From positions 147,309 through 211,308 of the forward strand of contig JAZNCI010000018.1 in NCBI GenBank assembly GCA_045587485.1: a stretch of DNA of 64,000 bases, in the 5' to 3' direction. The first letter of the stretch is position 1, and every line of letters starts with the position of its first letter. The position numbers were made by a program, and so were the translations under genes. Positions 50,363-59,184 of the stretch are shown in pieces. This stretch comes from SIG440 sp045587485 (GTDB taxonomy: Bacteria > Bacillota > Clostridia > Monoglobales > Monoglobaceae). A model generated the notes under the pieces. It was given only the letters and a program-made list of their open reading frames with translations, was not told the DNA's origin and did not search any database.

Positions 50363-50446
50363 TTAATCTGTTTCATTTTTTATCTTAAAGAAGCTTTTAA
50401 GAATTCCTCTTAAAAATTTAGGTGCTTTTACTACTACAATTTTCAT
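50363..50446 (-). CDS. spoVM: stage V sporulation protein M (27 aa)
   Basis: A 27 aa amphipathic peptide. It starts MKIVVVKAPKFLRGILK, matching Bacillus SpoVM (MKFYTIKLPKFLGGIVR) including the PKFL turn that breaks the helix and lets the peptide recognise the curved forespore membrane, where it anchors SpoIVA. RBS AAGGAGTGG is 5-8 nt upstream. Adjacent rpmB supports the call, as this neighbourhood is conserved. It lies 16 nt downstream of a 57 aa membrane protein gene. Confidence 0.88.
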   Translation of the reverse strand: MKIVVVKAPKFLRGILKSFFKIKNETD

Positions 50447-50462
50447 CTCATCCACTCCTTTT

Positions 50463-50636
50463 TTATTTTTTTACCATAAAACAAACTCCTGCACCAATCA
50501 GGCATAAACCAAGCAATGTTATCAATAGATACCTGGGAATTGCATAGGCAAGAAACAATCCAACGCCTATGGCTATCAAAAACAGACCTACAGCATTTAA
50601 ATTACTGTGACAACAGCATCTTCTTTTTTTGAACAT
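50463..50636 (-). CDS. 57 aa membrane protein upstream of spoVM
   Basis: A Cys-rich basic N terminus (FKKRRCCCHSN) is followed by two hydrophobic helices (about 16-32 and 36-52) separated by AIPRY, with a KK end. The start at MFKKRR follows GGTGG; four further upstream codons are open. It is not recognised. The 16 nt gap to spoVM suggests cotranscription and possibly a sporulation role, which is inference. Confidence 0.6.
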   Translation of the reverse strand: MFKKRRCCCHSNLNAVGLFLIAIGVGLFLAYAIPRYLLITLLGLCLIGAGVCFMVKK

Positions 50637-50724
50637 TTTAACCACCAATCCTTTTGTTTTCAGTATATTCTGTGGTATTATTTTGGTTACAACTCCAAGA
50701 TGTTATTAAGAATAACAACATAAT

Positions 50725-50751
50725 CGCCCCAAAGCTACAAGCCTTGGGGCG
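50725..50751 (-). terminator. GC-rich hairpin after the CapA-like gene
   Basis: Arms CGCCCCAA and TTGGGGCG with a small internal GCT/AGC, about 50 nt past the stop at 50800. The T-run is weak, but the stem is very stable for this region. Confidence 0.5.
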
Positions 50752-50799
50752 CACAAAACACTGCCTTAAAAACAGATTTTATCGATACAAGACACAACA

Positions 50800-51942
50800 C
50801 TAATAATCGATAACACTTATATCATAACCCTCAAAGGTTTCATCAACCATATTGCGAAATCTCTCAACGGTGACAGAGCCATCGTGTGATGCAACACCGT
50901 GGCTCACAGCAATACTGTTTGAGTATTCCTTTAAAGGATAAACATCAAATATCGAATATGTAGTGTCATAATGCGTAATAATTGGCATAAAAGAATAGTC
51001 CGAAATTACAACATTATCTCCGTCAAAAGCAAGAGTTACATCGGCTGCACCACCTAAAAGGTTGCGTGCCTCAAGCTGACGTGACACAAAATTCCCAAGA
51101 GAATAATACACAAGCATTTCATTGCCATTCTCGCTCGTTATCCACTCCACTGGTTCAATAACATGCGGATGTGACCCAATTATCAAATCAACACCCCATT
51201 GACACATTTTTTCAGCCAAATCCTTTTGTTGCCGGTCGGGGGTAATGGAATATTCGGTCCCCCAATGCATAAATGCAATGGTAAAATCAGCATTTTCTTC
51301 GGCATATCTCGCATCGGAATGAATTTTTTCTTCGTCAATGATGTTTACAAGATATTCCTTATCTGCCGAAATGGCAATTCCGTTTGTTCCATAGGTATAG
51401 TTGAGCATAGCAATTTTTGCGCCTTTTACATCTTTTATGTCAATTGTATATTTGTCCATCTCACTTTCGTTAATTCCAAGCACAGTTATCTGTGGATAAT
51501 CCGCCCAGAAGGTTAAAGTATTTTCAATGCCCTTTATCTGCTTGTCCATAACGTGATTAGATGCGTGAAGAACTACATCAAAACCCTCGTCTGCTAATGT
51601 CTTGCCCATATCCGACGGCGAATTAAAAAGCGGATAGCCAGAATACCCCATCTCCTTGCCGCCAAAAACAGTTTCCTGACCAATAACTGAAATATCAGCA
51701 TCACGGATTTCTGGCTGAAGCTTATCAAAAAAATGTGTGTAACCATATGTTCCGTCTGATTTTTTTCCGCTGTTAACGACCGGCATATGCAACAAATTGT
51801 CACCCAACGCGAAAATTGATATTGTTTCATTTGCTGTTTCAGAAAATGTTGAGACAACCTCTTTAGCTTTATTTTTACAGCCTGATACAATCAGTACAAT
51901 CGCCAAAATCATAATAACAATTTTACTATTTTTCCTTAACAT
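50800..51942 (-). CDS. CapA/PgsA-type metallophosphoesterase lipoprotein
   Basis: A 380 aa exported protein. The start at MLRKNSK follows AAGGTGAC; the frame is open 11 codons upstream. A lipoprotein signal peptide ends in LIVSGC. The fold has GDNLLHMPVVNSG, DISVIGQETVFGG, ASNHVMDKQIKGIENTL, FMHWGTEYSITPD and IGSHPHVIEP, typical of the PGA_cap family related to poly-gamma-glutamate synthesis. No pgsBC genes are nearby, so capsule synthesis is not assured. Confidence 0.88.
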   Translation of the reverse strand: MLRKNSKIVIMILAIVLIVSGCKNKAKEVVSTFSETANETISIFALGDNLLHMPVVNSGKKSDGTYGYTHFFDKLQPEIRDADISVIGQETVFGGKEMGYSGYPLFNSPSDMGKTLADEGFDVVLHASNHVMDKQIKGIENTLTFWADYPQITVLGINESEMDKYTIDIKDVKGAKIAMLNYTYGTNGIAISADKEYLVNIIDEEKIHSDARYAEENADFTIAFMHWGTEYSITPDRQQKDLAEKMCQWGVDLIIGSHPHVIEPVEWITSENGNEMLVYYSLGNFVSRQLEARNLLGGAADVTLAFDGDNVVISDYSFMPIITHYDTTYSIFDVYPLKEYSNSIAVSHGVASHDGSVTVERFRNMVDETFEGYDISVIDY

Positions 51943-52045
51943 TTTTGTCACCTTGAGTAATTTTTTCAAATACATTTTAACAGCCTTGCAAAACCCAAGT
52001 TTTGCAAGGCCCTGAATTTATGTTATCTTTAATAAATACCCACCT

Positions 52046-52582
52046 TCATTCAACCTCAATCAGGCCATAGTCACAATCTTTGCGTTTGTATACAATTTCA
52101 AGTTTCATTGTATCAGCCTGACGGAAAATGAAGAAGTCGTGGTCAAGCATATTCATCTGAAGAACCGCCTCCTCGGCAGTCATAGGCTTGGATTCAATCT
52201 TCTTTTTCTTTATAATGTTGAATTCTTTATCTTCGTCCGCGATATCATCATCAGTTTCAATTACCGATGCATAGTTTTCAATACCCGGCTGGCGCAAGTG
52301 TTTTGCAAGTTTAGTCTTGTTTTTTCTAATCTGTCTGTCAAGCTTTGCCAGACAGTCATCAGCGGCAATCAAAAGATCTTTGTTGCGTACCTCTGCCCTG
52401 AAAACAAATCCCTTGTCTATGAATGTAATTTCCATAACAATTTCATTTTTCTGCTCTGCAATCAGAATCTTACATTCCATGTCTGCATCGAAAAATTTGT
52501 CAAGCTTTTTTATCTTGCTCAACAGTTTTTCTTTTCTGTTGTCAGACAATTCCACTTTTTTGCAAATTACGTTATACTTCAT
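52046..52582 (-). CDS. hpf: long ribosome hibernation promoting factor
   Basis: A 178 aa long-form HPF. The N-terminal S30AE domain (about 1-100) binds the decoding centre; the C-terminal part (KKKIESKPMTAEEAVLQMNMLDHDFFIFRQADT) dimerises 70S ribosomes into 100S particles in stationary phase. HflX, which can dissociate such particles, is also encoded in this window. A good promoter lies 60 bp upstream. Confidence 0.94.
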   Translation of the reverse strand: MKYNVICKKVELSDNRKEKLLSKIKKLDKFFDADMECKILIAEQKNEIVMEITFIDKGFVFRAEVRNKDLLIAADDCLAKLDRQIRKNKTKLAKHLRQPGIENYASVIETDDDIADEDKEFNIIKKKKIESKPMTAEEAVLQMNMLDHDFFIFRQADTMKLEIVYKRKDCDYGLIEVE

Positions 52583-52641
52583 ACTTCTTGCCTCCGTTCC
52601 GATAATCTTTCAGAAAACACACTTTATGTTCTCTTGTTATA

Positions 52642-52670
52642 ATTATACTATATTTTTGGCAATTCTGCAA
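52642..52670 (-). promoter_or_regulatory. sigma-A promoter of hpf
   Basis: Minus-strand TTGCAG (52665-52670), 17 bp, TATAAT (52642-52647). Confidence 0.75.
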
Positions 52671-52712
52671 GTATTTTATATGCATTTTATATACGCAATT
52701 TGTCAAATTTCA

Positions 52713-53876
52713 TCAACAATACAGTGTGTCAATATCAATTACTGCATTAAATCTTTCATCGAGTGCAGTCAGTTTTTTGCTTATTTCGGATTTTAATGCA
52801 TTTATATCTCTCAAATCTGCCGGTACTTCAATATCAAAAATCAAGTTAATATTGGTATTTCCGTCAACCATACGAAAATCGTGAATATTCATTCTTTCAT
52901 CAATCGACTTAACAATTTCCTGAACACAAAGCTTTGTTTCTGCGGTATACTCGCAGTTTACAGAAATTGGGTCCATATGAATTACAATATGAATATCAAG
53001 CTCGTCATTAATTCTATGTTCCAATGCGTCAATAACCTCGTGAATTTCAACGATATTACAGTCGTCAGGAACCTCTGCGTGTACAGATGCAATCACTCTT
53101 CCCGGTCCATAATCATGTACAATCAGGTCGTGCACTCCCACAACCCCTTCTGTATCCATTATCATAGAGCGAATACACTTGCTTATCTCTGGGTCAGGTG
53201 TTGTACCCAGCAATAATCCAATAGTATCTGACGTGATGCCAAAGCCCGAATATATAATCATAAGCGAAACAACCGTACCAACTATACCATCAAGAGGCGG
53301 AAAATCAATAAATTTGCCCACAACCGATGTAAATATAACCGCCGAGGTTGCTACAACATCATTAAGACTGTCCTTAGCCGTCGCAAGAACCGCACCAGAA
53401 TTAACAGTTCTGCCCATAGTGAGATTAAACCTGTACATCCAGAATTTTATCGGCAACGACAAGCAAAGAAATCCCAAAAGCCACGGTGACATTACAATTC
53501 CCTCAGGATTGATAATCTTTTGCACAGAACCTTTAAAAAGCTCAACACCCACAAGGATTATAATAAACGAAACAATAAGCGACGAAATGTATTCGTATCT
53601 GCCATGCCCGAAGGGATGTTCCTTATCAGGCTTTTTGCGGCTGAGTTTTGCACCGATGATGCTTACAATAGACGAGCCGGTATCCGAAAGGTTATTAAAT
53701 GCGTCCGAAATTATGGCAATACTTTTCATCGCAACACCTATCATAAATTTAAGTACAAACAAAGCTAAATTGCATATAATGCCCATTATTCCTGCATACA
53801 TACATACTTTAGTTCTTGTCTCAGCAGATGCGATGTTGTCTCTTGCCGTTAATCTTTTAATCAATAATTTTGTCAA
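52713..53876 (-). CDS. cation diffusion facilitator family transporter
   Basis: A 387 aa metal/proton antiporter. Six helices with the transport-site motifs ISDAFNNLSDTGSS (TM2) and AKDSLNDVVATSAV (TM5), plus HPFGHGRYEY between TM2 and TM3. The C-terminal cytoplasmic domain is longer than usual and seems to hold two ferredoxin-like copies (GVVGVHDLIVHDYGPG and the following about 90 residues). The metal is not evident; Zn, Mn or Fe are all possible. It starts 15 nt after dnaE. Confidence 0.92.
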   Translation of the reverse strand: MTKLLIKRLTARDNIASAETRTKVCMYAGIMGIICNLALFVLKFMIGVAMKSIAIISDAFNNLSDTGSSIVSIIGAKLSRKKPDKEHPFGHGRYEYISSLIVSFIIILVGVELFKGSVQKIINPEGIVMSPWLLGFLCLSLPIKFWMYRFNLTMGRTVNSGAVLATAKDSLNDVVATSAVIFTSVVGKFIDFPPLDGIVGTVVSLMIIYSGFGITSDTIGLLLGTTPDPEISKCIRSMIMDTEGVVGVHDLIVHDYGPGRVIASVHAEVPDDCNIVEIHEVIDALEHRINDELDIHIVIHMDPISVNCEYTAETKLCVQEIVKSIDERMNIHDFRMVDGNTNINLIFDIEVPADLRDINALKSEISKKLTALDERFNAVIDIDTLYC

Positions 53877-53891
53877 ATCATTTAACCTCCG

Positions 53892-56800
53892 TTATTCTAC
53901 TTTTTTAACAGAATCTACACCAAGGATTTCCTCAAGAGCAGGAATACATTTGTCGTTTTTAACCCACAACGACCGTGGAGCCTGAAAGGTTTCCTTTGTA
54001 TCCTCATAATAAATCAAAACAGGAACAGAGCCATACATACCATTCAACACTGATTTAACGTTCTCAAACTTTTCCTTTTCATCAGACCTTAATTTGAGAT
54101 AAAGCTTTTTAAAACCCGCAACTGAGGTATCAAGAAGTTCTATCCCCTCTAGCCGGATTTTAGGCAGTCTTTCTTCCTGAATATCCAGATTCCCCTGAAG
54201 AAGGCATATATTTTCTTCCTGAAGAACCGCGTCAAACCTTCTGACCTGAGAGGGAAACACAATAACCTCTATCTCTCCCGTCAGGTCTTCGAAAGTAATA
54301 TACAGCATAAGGTCGCCTCGTTTTGTCAGCTGTTCACGGCGTTTTGAAATCATTCCGCCGATTTTCACCTTCATATCTGTTTCAAATTTACCTTCTTCGT
54401 TTTCGGAAATTTCCAGAACATTTGTGCTTGAATTGCGGTTAATCACATCCTCCAGCCCGTCAAGAGGATGTCCCGATACATAAACTCCCATATATTCTTT
54501 TTCAGCATTAAGCAGGTCACGCTTTGGCATTTCGGGGAAAACAGGAAAGTCATCTTTCACAACAACATCCTCATCTGCAAACAAACTGAAAAAGTCAAGC
54601 TGACCCTCAACCGCATTCTTCTGTTCACGAACGGCAGAATCAATAACACTTTCGTATACGCTTAAAAGCACTGAACGATGTAGGTTAAGACTGTCAAATG
54701 CACCGCTCTTTATCAAAGATTCCACAAGCCGCTTGTTCAGTTTTTTTGGTGCCATTCGTTTGCAGAACTCACGGAAAGAGGTAAACTCGCCATTTTCCGC
54801 CCGTTCGTTTGCCATATCATCAATGAATGCAGAACCAACATTTTTTATTGCCGCAAGTCCAAAACGAATATCCTTGCCTTCAGGAACAAAACTTGTAAAG
54901 CTCTTGTTTATGTCGGGGGGCAGCAGCTTTATCCCACGTTTTTTCGCCTCGTTTATATGCTTGGTGATTTTTGTGGAATTACCTAAAACACTGGTGAGCA
55001 ATGCCGCATAAAATTCTGTGGGATAATGGCATTTAAGCCACGCCGTCTGGTATGAAACAAACGCATACGCTGCAGCATGCGACTTGTTAAAGGCATATTT
55101 TGCAAAATCCATCATTTCATCAAAGATTGAAACCGCACTCTGTTCATCAATGCCACGGCTGATTGCACCTTCAACCTCAACCTCGCCCGACTCATTTTTT
55201 ATTCCGTAGACAAAATTTTTACGCTCCTGCTCCATTACATCCGTCTTCTTTTTCGACATTGCACGGCGCACCAAATCGGCACGTCCAAGGGAATATCCGC
55301 CCAGCTCACGCACAATCTGCATAACCTGTTCCTGATAAACGATGCAACCATATGTCACATTAAGTATCGGCTCAAGCATTGGATGCTTATAACGAATTTT
55401 TCCGCTGTTTTTATTGGCAATATATTGAGGAATTGAGTCCATTGGTCCCGGTCTGTAAAGAGAAATACCGGCAATTATGTCTTCAATTGAGCTTGGCTTA
55501 AGCTCCTTCATAAACTCCTTCATACCGCCGCTTTCAAGCTGAAATACGCCGTCTGTATCGCCTCTTGAGATAAGAGCAAAGGTTTCAGGGTCGGTCATAT
55601 CAACACTGTCCATATCAACGTCAATTCCGTGAGTCAGTCTGACATTATTCACTGCATCCCGTATTACGGTAAGAGTGCGCAGTCCCAGAAAGTCCATTTT
55701 AAGAAGTCCCAGACGTTCAATGGTTGTCATGGTAAACTGGGTTGTTATAACATCATCGTTCCTTGAAAGTGGAACATAGGTCTGCACAGGCTCACGAGTG
55801 ATAACCACTCCTGCCGCATGTGTTGATGTATGTCTTGGCAGTCCCTCAAATTCTGAAGATATGTCTATCAGGCGCTTAACCTGAGGGTCAGTATCATACA
55901 TAGACTTCAGCTGTTTATTTTCCTCCAGTGCTCCCTTGATTGTAATATTCAGTTCATTGGGTATTTGTTTTGCAACGCTGTCAACAAAGCTGTATGGCAT
56001 ATCAAGCGCTCTGCCCGTATCTCGTATCGCAAGCTTTGCCGCCATTGTTCCAAAGGTGACAATCTGGGCAACCTTGTCTGTGCCGTACTTTTTATTGACA
56101 TAGTCAATTACCTCTCCGCGGCGTTCATAACAAAAGTCAATATCAATATCGGGCATTGTTACACGCTCGGGGTTAAGAAATCTTTCAAAAATCAGGTCAT
56201 ACTTTATGGGGTCTATATTAGTTATTTCAAGACAATACGAAACTATGCTGCCTGCCGCACTGCCTCTGCCGGGTCCTACCATAATACCATTCTCACGTGC
56301 AAAATGTATAAAATCCCATACAATCAAAAAATAATCCACATAGCCCATTGCTTCGATAGTGCTAAGCTCATACTCCAGCCTGTCACGAAGGGCAGCATCT
56401 GCTTCGGGATACCTTTTTTCAAAACCCATAAGGCACAGCTCGCGCAAATACTGTGGGGAAGTATAGCCATCAGGAAGAGCAAATTCAGGAAGATGCAGTT
56501 TGCCAAATTCTATCTCAACATTACACATATCTGCAATCTTTTGGGTGTTTTCAAGTGCTTCGGGGATATAAGAGAAAAGCTCCTGCATCTCCTCCTCAGA
56601 CTTGACAAACATCTCCTGAGTGGACATTTTCATTCTATCATCGTCGGCAACGGTTTTGCCCATCTGAATACACATCAGTATATCCTGAAACTCTGCATCC
56701 TCACGTTTTACATAATGTATATCATTTGTCGCAACAATCCCCAAATCCAGTTCCCGCGCAAGACGGATAAGCTCACGGTTAAGCATCTTTTGCTCAAAAA

Positions 56801-57335
56801 TACCGTGGTCCTGAATTTCTATAAAATAATTTTCCTTTCCGAAAATATCAATAAACTCAAGTGCCGCATTCTTTGCCCCGTCATAATCACCATTTAATAT
56901 TTTCTTTGATAAAACACCTATCATACAAGCGCTTAGTGCAATTATACCTTCACTATTCTGGCGAAGAACATCTATATCTATACGAGGTTTATAATAAAAG
57001 CCTTCCACATAGCCTATTGAAACAATGTTCATCAGATTTTTGTAGCCTTCGTTGTTTTTTGCAAGCAAAATCAGGTGAGAGCTTGATGCATCAAGCTCAT
57101 GGATTTTATCCTGTCTTCCACGAGCCGCAACATAAACCTCACAGCCCAAGACAGGTTTTATCCCGATACTTTTTGCATATTCATAAAAGTCAATAACACC
57201 AAACATACAGCCATGGTCGGTGATAGCCATAGAAGTCTGCCCAAGCTCTTTGGCCCGATCAAGAATTTTCTTTATTGTGCCCTCGCCGTCCAGAAGGCTG
57301 TAGGCTGTATGTGTATGCAAATGTGTGAATGCCAT
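53892..57335 (-). CDS. dnaE: DNA polymerase III alpha subunit DnaE
   Basis: Replicative polymerase of 1147 aa. It starts with the PHP domain (HLHTHTAYSLLDG), has the polymerase core VGPGRGSAAGSIVSYCL, MPDIDIDF and the YRPGPMD region, then the helix-hairpin-helix and OB fold (KVKIGGMISKRREQLTKRGD). It is the DnaE type rather than PolC. It follows whiA by 26 nt, a common clostridial arrangement. Confidence 0.97.
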   Translation of the reverse strand: MAFTHLHTHTAYSLLDGEGTIKKILDRAKELGQTSMAITDHGCMFGVIDFYEYAKSIGIKPVLGCEVYVAARGRQDKIHELDASSSHLILLAKNNEGYKNLMNIVSIGYVEGFYYKPRIDIDVLRQNSEGIIALSACMIGVLSKKILNGDYDGAKNAALEFIDIFGKENYFIEIQDHGIFEQKMLNRELIRLARELDLGIVATNDIHYVKREDAEFQDILMCIQMGKTVADDDRMKMSTQEMFVKSEEEMQELFSYIPEALENTQKIADMCNVEIEFGKLHLPEFALPDGYTSPQYLRELCLMGFEKRYPEADAALRDRLEYELSTIEAMGYVDYFLIVWDFIHFARENGIMVGPGRGSAAGSIVSYCLEITNIDPIKYDLIFERFLNPERVTMPDIDIDFCYERRGEVIDYVNKKYGTDKVAQIVTFGTMAAKLAIRDTGRALDMPYSFVDSVAKQIPNELNITIKGALEENKQLKSMYDTDPQVKRLIDISSEFEGLPRHTSTHAAGVVITREPVQTYVPLSRNDDVITTQFTMTTIERLGLLKMDFLGLRTLTVIRDAVNNVRLTHGIDVDMDSVDMTDPETFALISRGDTDGVFQLESGGMKEFMKELKPSSIEDIIAGISLYRPGPMDSIPQYIANKNSGKIRYKHPMLEPILNVTYGCIVYQEQVMQIVRELGGYSLGRADLVRRAMSKKKTDVMEQERKNFVYGIKNESGEVEVEGAISRGIDEQSAVSIFDEMMDFAKYAFNKSHAAAYAFVSYQTAWLKCHYPTEFYAALLTSVLGNSTKITKHINEAKKRGIKLLPPDINKSFTSFVPEGKDIRFGLAAIKNVGSAFIDDMANERAENGEFTSFREFCKRMAPKKLNKRLVESLIKSGAFDSLNLHRSVLLSVYESVIDSAVREQKNAVEGQLDFFSLFADEDVVVKDDFPVFPEMPKRDLLNAEKEYMGVYVSGHPLDGLEDVINRNSSTNVLEISENEEGKFETDMKVKIGGMISKRREQLTKRGDLMLYITFEDLTGEIEVIVFPSQVRRFDAVLQEENICLLQGNLDIQEERLPKIRLEGIELLDTSVAGFKKLYLKLRSDEKEKFENVKSVLNGMYGSVPVLIYYEDTKETFQAPRSLWVKNDKCIPALEEILGVDSVKKVE

Positions 57336-57361
57336 ATCATCGTACCTTTTCTTTCTTTATC

Positions 57362-58237
57362 TCAAAGTTTTTCTGCAAAATCAAGAATTTTTTTCAGTCT
57401 GTGGTTCACACCCGACTTTGACAAAGGCGGTGCGCATCTTTTGCCAAGCTCCACAAGGCTCAAATCCTTGTTTTCCTTTCGCATAACAGCAATCTCACGC
57501 AGCTCGTCAGGAAGATTGTCAAGACCGATTTTATTTTCTATTTTTGCAATTGCAGTCAAATGTCTGCTTGATGCTTCAATCACTTTATCCATATTTGCCG
57601 TTTCGCCGTTTGATGTTCTGGTCAGATTGCTTCTTACCTCTCGCTCAATTTTTATATTTAAAATTTCCATCTGTGAACCAAAAGCGCCCATATAAGCAAG
57701 AGCATCGCATATTATATCACTGTTTTTTGTATAAAGAACAAAGCTGTTTTTTTTAACAAGGCTGTTTAAACCAAGCCCCATTTCCTGCAACAGTTTTTTA
57801 AACTGGTTATGAATTTTTTCGCTGTATGTAACAATTTCCATATTATATGTTTTTTGGGGGTCTGTCATTGTCCCGCCACCTAAAAAGGCACCTCTTAAAA
57901 AGGCGCCCCGGCAACATTCATTACGGGCAAGAGTTTCTGAAATTTCTGATGTTGACAGCTCATACTCGATTATCTTAGCTAGAACCTTCCTGTCATTTAA
58001 TGTGCAAAAGAAGCTGCTTTTAAGGCTCTCAATTGTGATTTCAACATCAAGACACTTTTTAAGGAGCATGCCAAATCTCTCAATGGTTTCACGACTTTCA
58101 AGAGATACTCTGACCTGATTGCCCTTAAACCTACCGGCGAACATAAGAATACCCATCATCTCTGCCTTGCAGCAGCAAAGCTCACCGCAGTCTATGCGGC
58201 ATAACGCTTCCTTTGTCATTTTTGAAAAGGATTTCAC
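57362..58237 (-). CDS. whiA: DNA-binding protein WhiA
   Basis: A 291 aa protein combining a degenerate LAGLIDADG homing-endonuclease fold (RGAFLRGAFLGGGTMTDPQKTYNMEI) with a C-terminal helix-turn-helix (LPDELREIAVMRKENKDLSLVELGKRC...SGVNHRLKKI). In Bacillus it affects cell division and chromosome segregation; in Streptomyces, sporulation. The common upstream partners rapZ and yvcK are absent here. Confidence 0.95.
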   Translation of the reverse strand: MKSFSKMTKEALCRIDCGELCCCKAEMMGILMFAGRFKGNQVRVSLESRETIERFGMLLKKCLDVEITIESLKSSFFCTLNDRKVLAKIIEYELSTSEISETLARNECCRGAFLRGAFLGGGTMTDPQKTYNMEIVTYSEKIHNQFKKLLQEMGLGLNSLVKKNSFVLYTKNSDIICDALAYMGAFGSQMEILNIKIEREVRSNLTRTSNGETANMDKVIEASSRHLTAIAKIENKIGLDNLPDELREIAVMRKENKDLSLVELGKRCAPPLSKSGVNHRLKKILDFAEKL

Positions 58238-58267
58238 TGCGGTATCTCCCTTCTGATAATTATCTTT

Positions 58268-59164
58268 TTAAAATTCACCAATCATTCTGATTTCAGGCTC
58301 AAGCATAACACCCGAATTTTCAAAAACAGTCTTTTTAATATGCTCAACCAAATTAAAAACATCCTCTGCGGTGGCACCGCCTGTATTAATAACAAACCCA
58401 GCGTGCTTTTCAGACACCTGTGCTCCGCCTATAGAAAAGCCCTTCAGCTTTGCCTGCTCAATAAGCCCTCCTGCAAAATAGCCAACAGGTCTCTTGAAAG
58501 TACTTCCTGCACTTGGTTTATCAACAGGTTGCTTTGATACCCTTCTTTTTGTATAATCTTCAATCTGTGTCTTAATATCATCAACATCGCCGAATTTAAG
58601 TTTAAACGTGCAACCAAGAACTATATAATCGCCCTTGGCAAACTTGCTTGTGCGATAACCAAACTCGCATTCTTGCCCTGAAATTTCAAAAATATTCCCT
58701 TGCATATCCATATACTCTACAGATTTTATTATTTCCTTCATCTCATGGTCATATGCTCCGGCATTCATAAAAATTGCACCGCCAACCGAGCCAGGAATTC
58801 CCGATGAAAACTCTGTCCCCGTAAGCTCAGCACCAACTGCAACGGTTGAAACCCGTGACAATACAGCTCCTGCCTGTGCATAAATCTCATCACCGCACAC
58901 AGTGATTAAATCCATTTTTTTCAGACATATCACAACACCACGGATACCTTTGTCGCTAACAAGCAAATTTGAACCGTTGCCCAATATAAAGCAGGGCAAT
59001 CCGGCATCATTTACAGCTTTAAGCGTCGCTGATAGTTGTTCTTTGGTTTTGGGAGTCAGGAACCAATCTGCATTACCTCCTATTTTAAAGGTCGTATGAC
59101 GACTCATAGGCTCGTCTGTAAGAATGTTTTCCGTTCCGATAATATTTTTAAAAATTTCACGCAT
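58268..59164 (-). CDS. murB: UDP-N-acetylmuramate dehydrogenase
   Basis: FAD enzyme reducing UDP-GlcNAc-enolpyruvate to UDP-MurNAc. It has MSRHTTFKIGG, ILGNGSNLLVSDKGIRG, GTEFSSGIPGSVGGAIFMNAGAYD, YRTSKF (type IIb, short form), PSAGSTFKRP with the catalytic Ser, and a C-terminal Glu in LEPEIRMIG. Length 298 aa. Confidence 0.96.
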   Translation of the reverse strand: MREIFKNIIGTENILTDEPMSRHTTFKIGGNADWFLTPKTKEQLSATLKAVNDAGLPCFILGNGSNLLVSDKGIRGVVICLKKMDLITVCGDEIYAQAGAVLSRVSTVAVGAELTGTEFSSGIPGSVGGAIFMNAGAYDHEMKEIIKSVEYMDMQGNIFEISGQECEFGYRTSKFAKGDYIVLGCTFKLKFGDVDDIKTQIEDYTKRRVSKQPVDKPSAGSTFKRPVGYFAGGLIEQAKLKGFSIGGAQVSEKHAGFVINTGGATAEDVFNLVEHIKKTVFENSGVMLEPEIRMIGEF

Positions 59165-59184
59165 AATTTGCTTCGCCTTTCGGA

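Noticed and set aside
50800..51942. Poly-gamma-glutamate capsule locus
   Set aside because: Only a CapA-like protein is present; no pgsB, pgsC or other capsule genes lie nearby.
53179..53985. 268-codon plus-strand frame over the CDF gene and dnaE 3' end
   Set aside because: Antisense to two well-supported genes; no recognisable domain.
55965..56897. 310-codon plus-strand open frame inside dnaE
   Set aside because: It is fully antisense to dnaE, whose minus-strand frame has clear polymerase motifs; the plus frame has no domain pattern, no RBS and a Lys/Ile/His-rich shadow composition.
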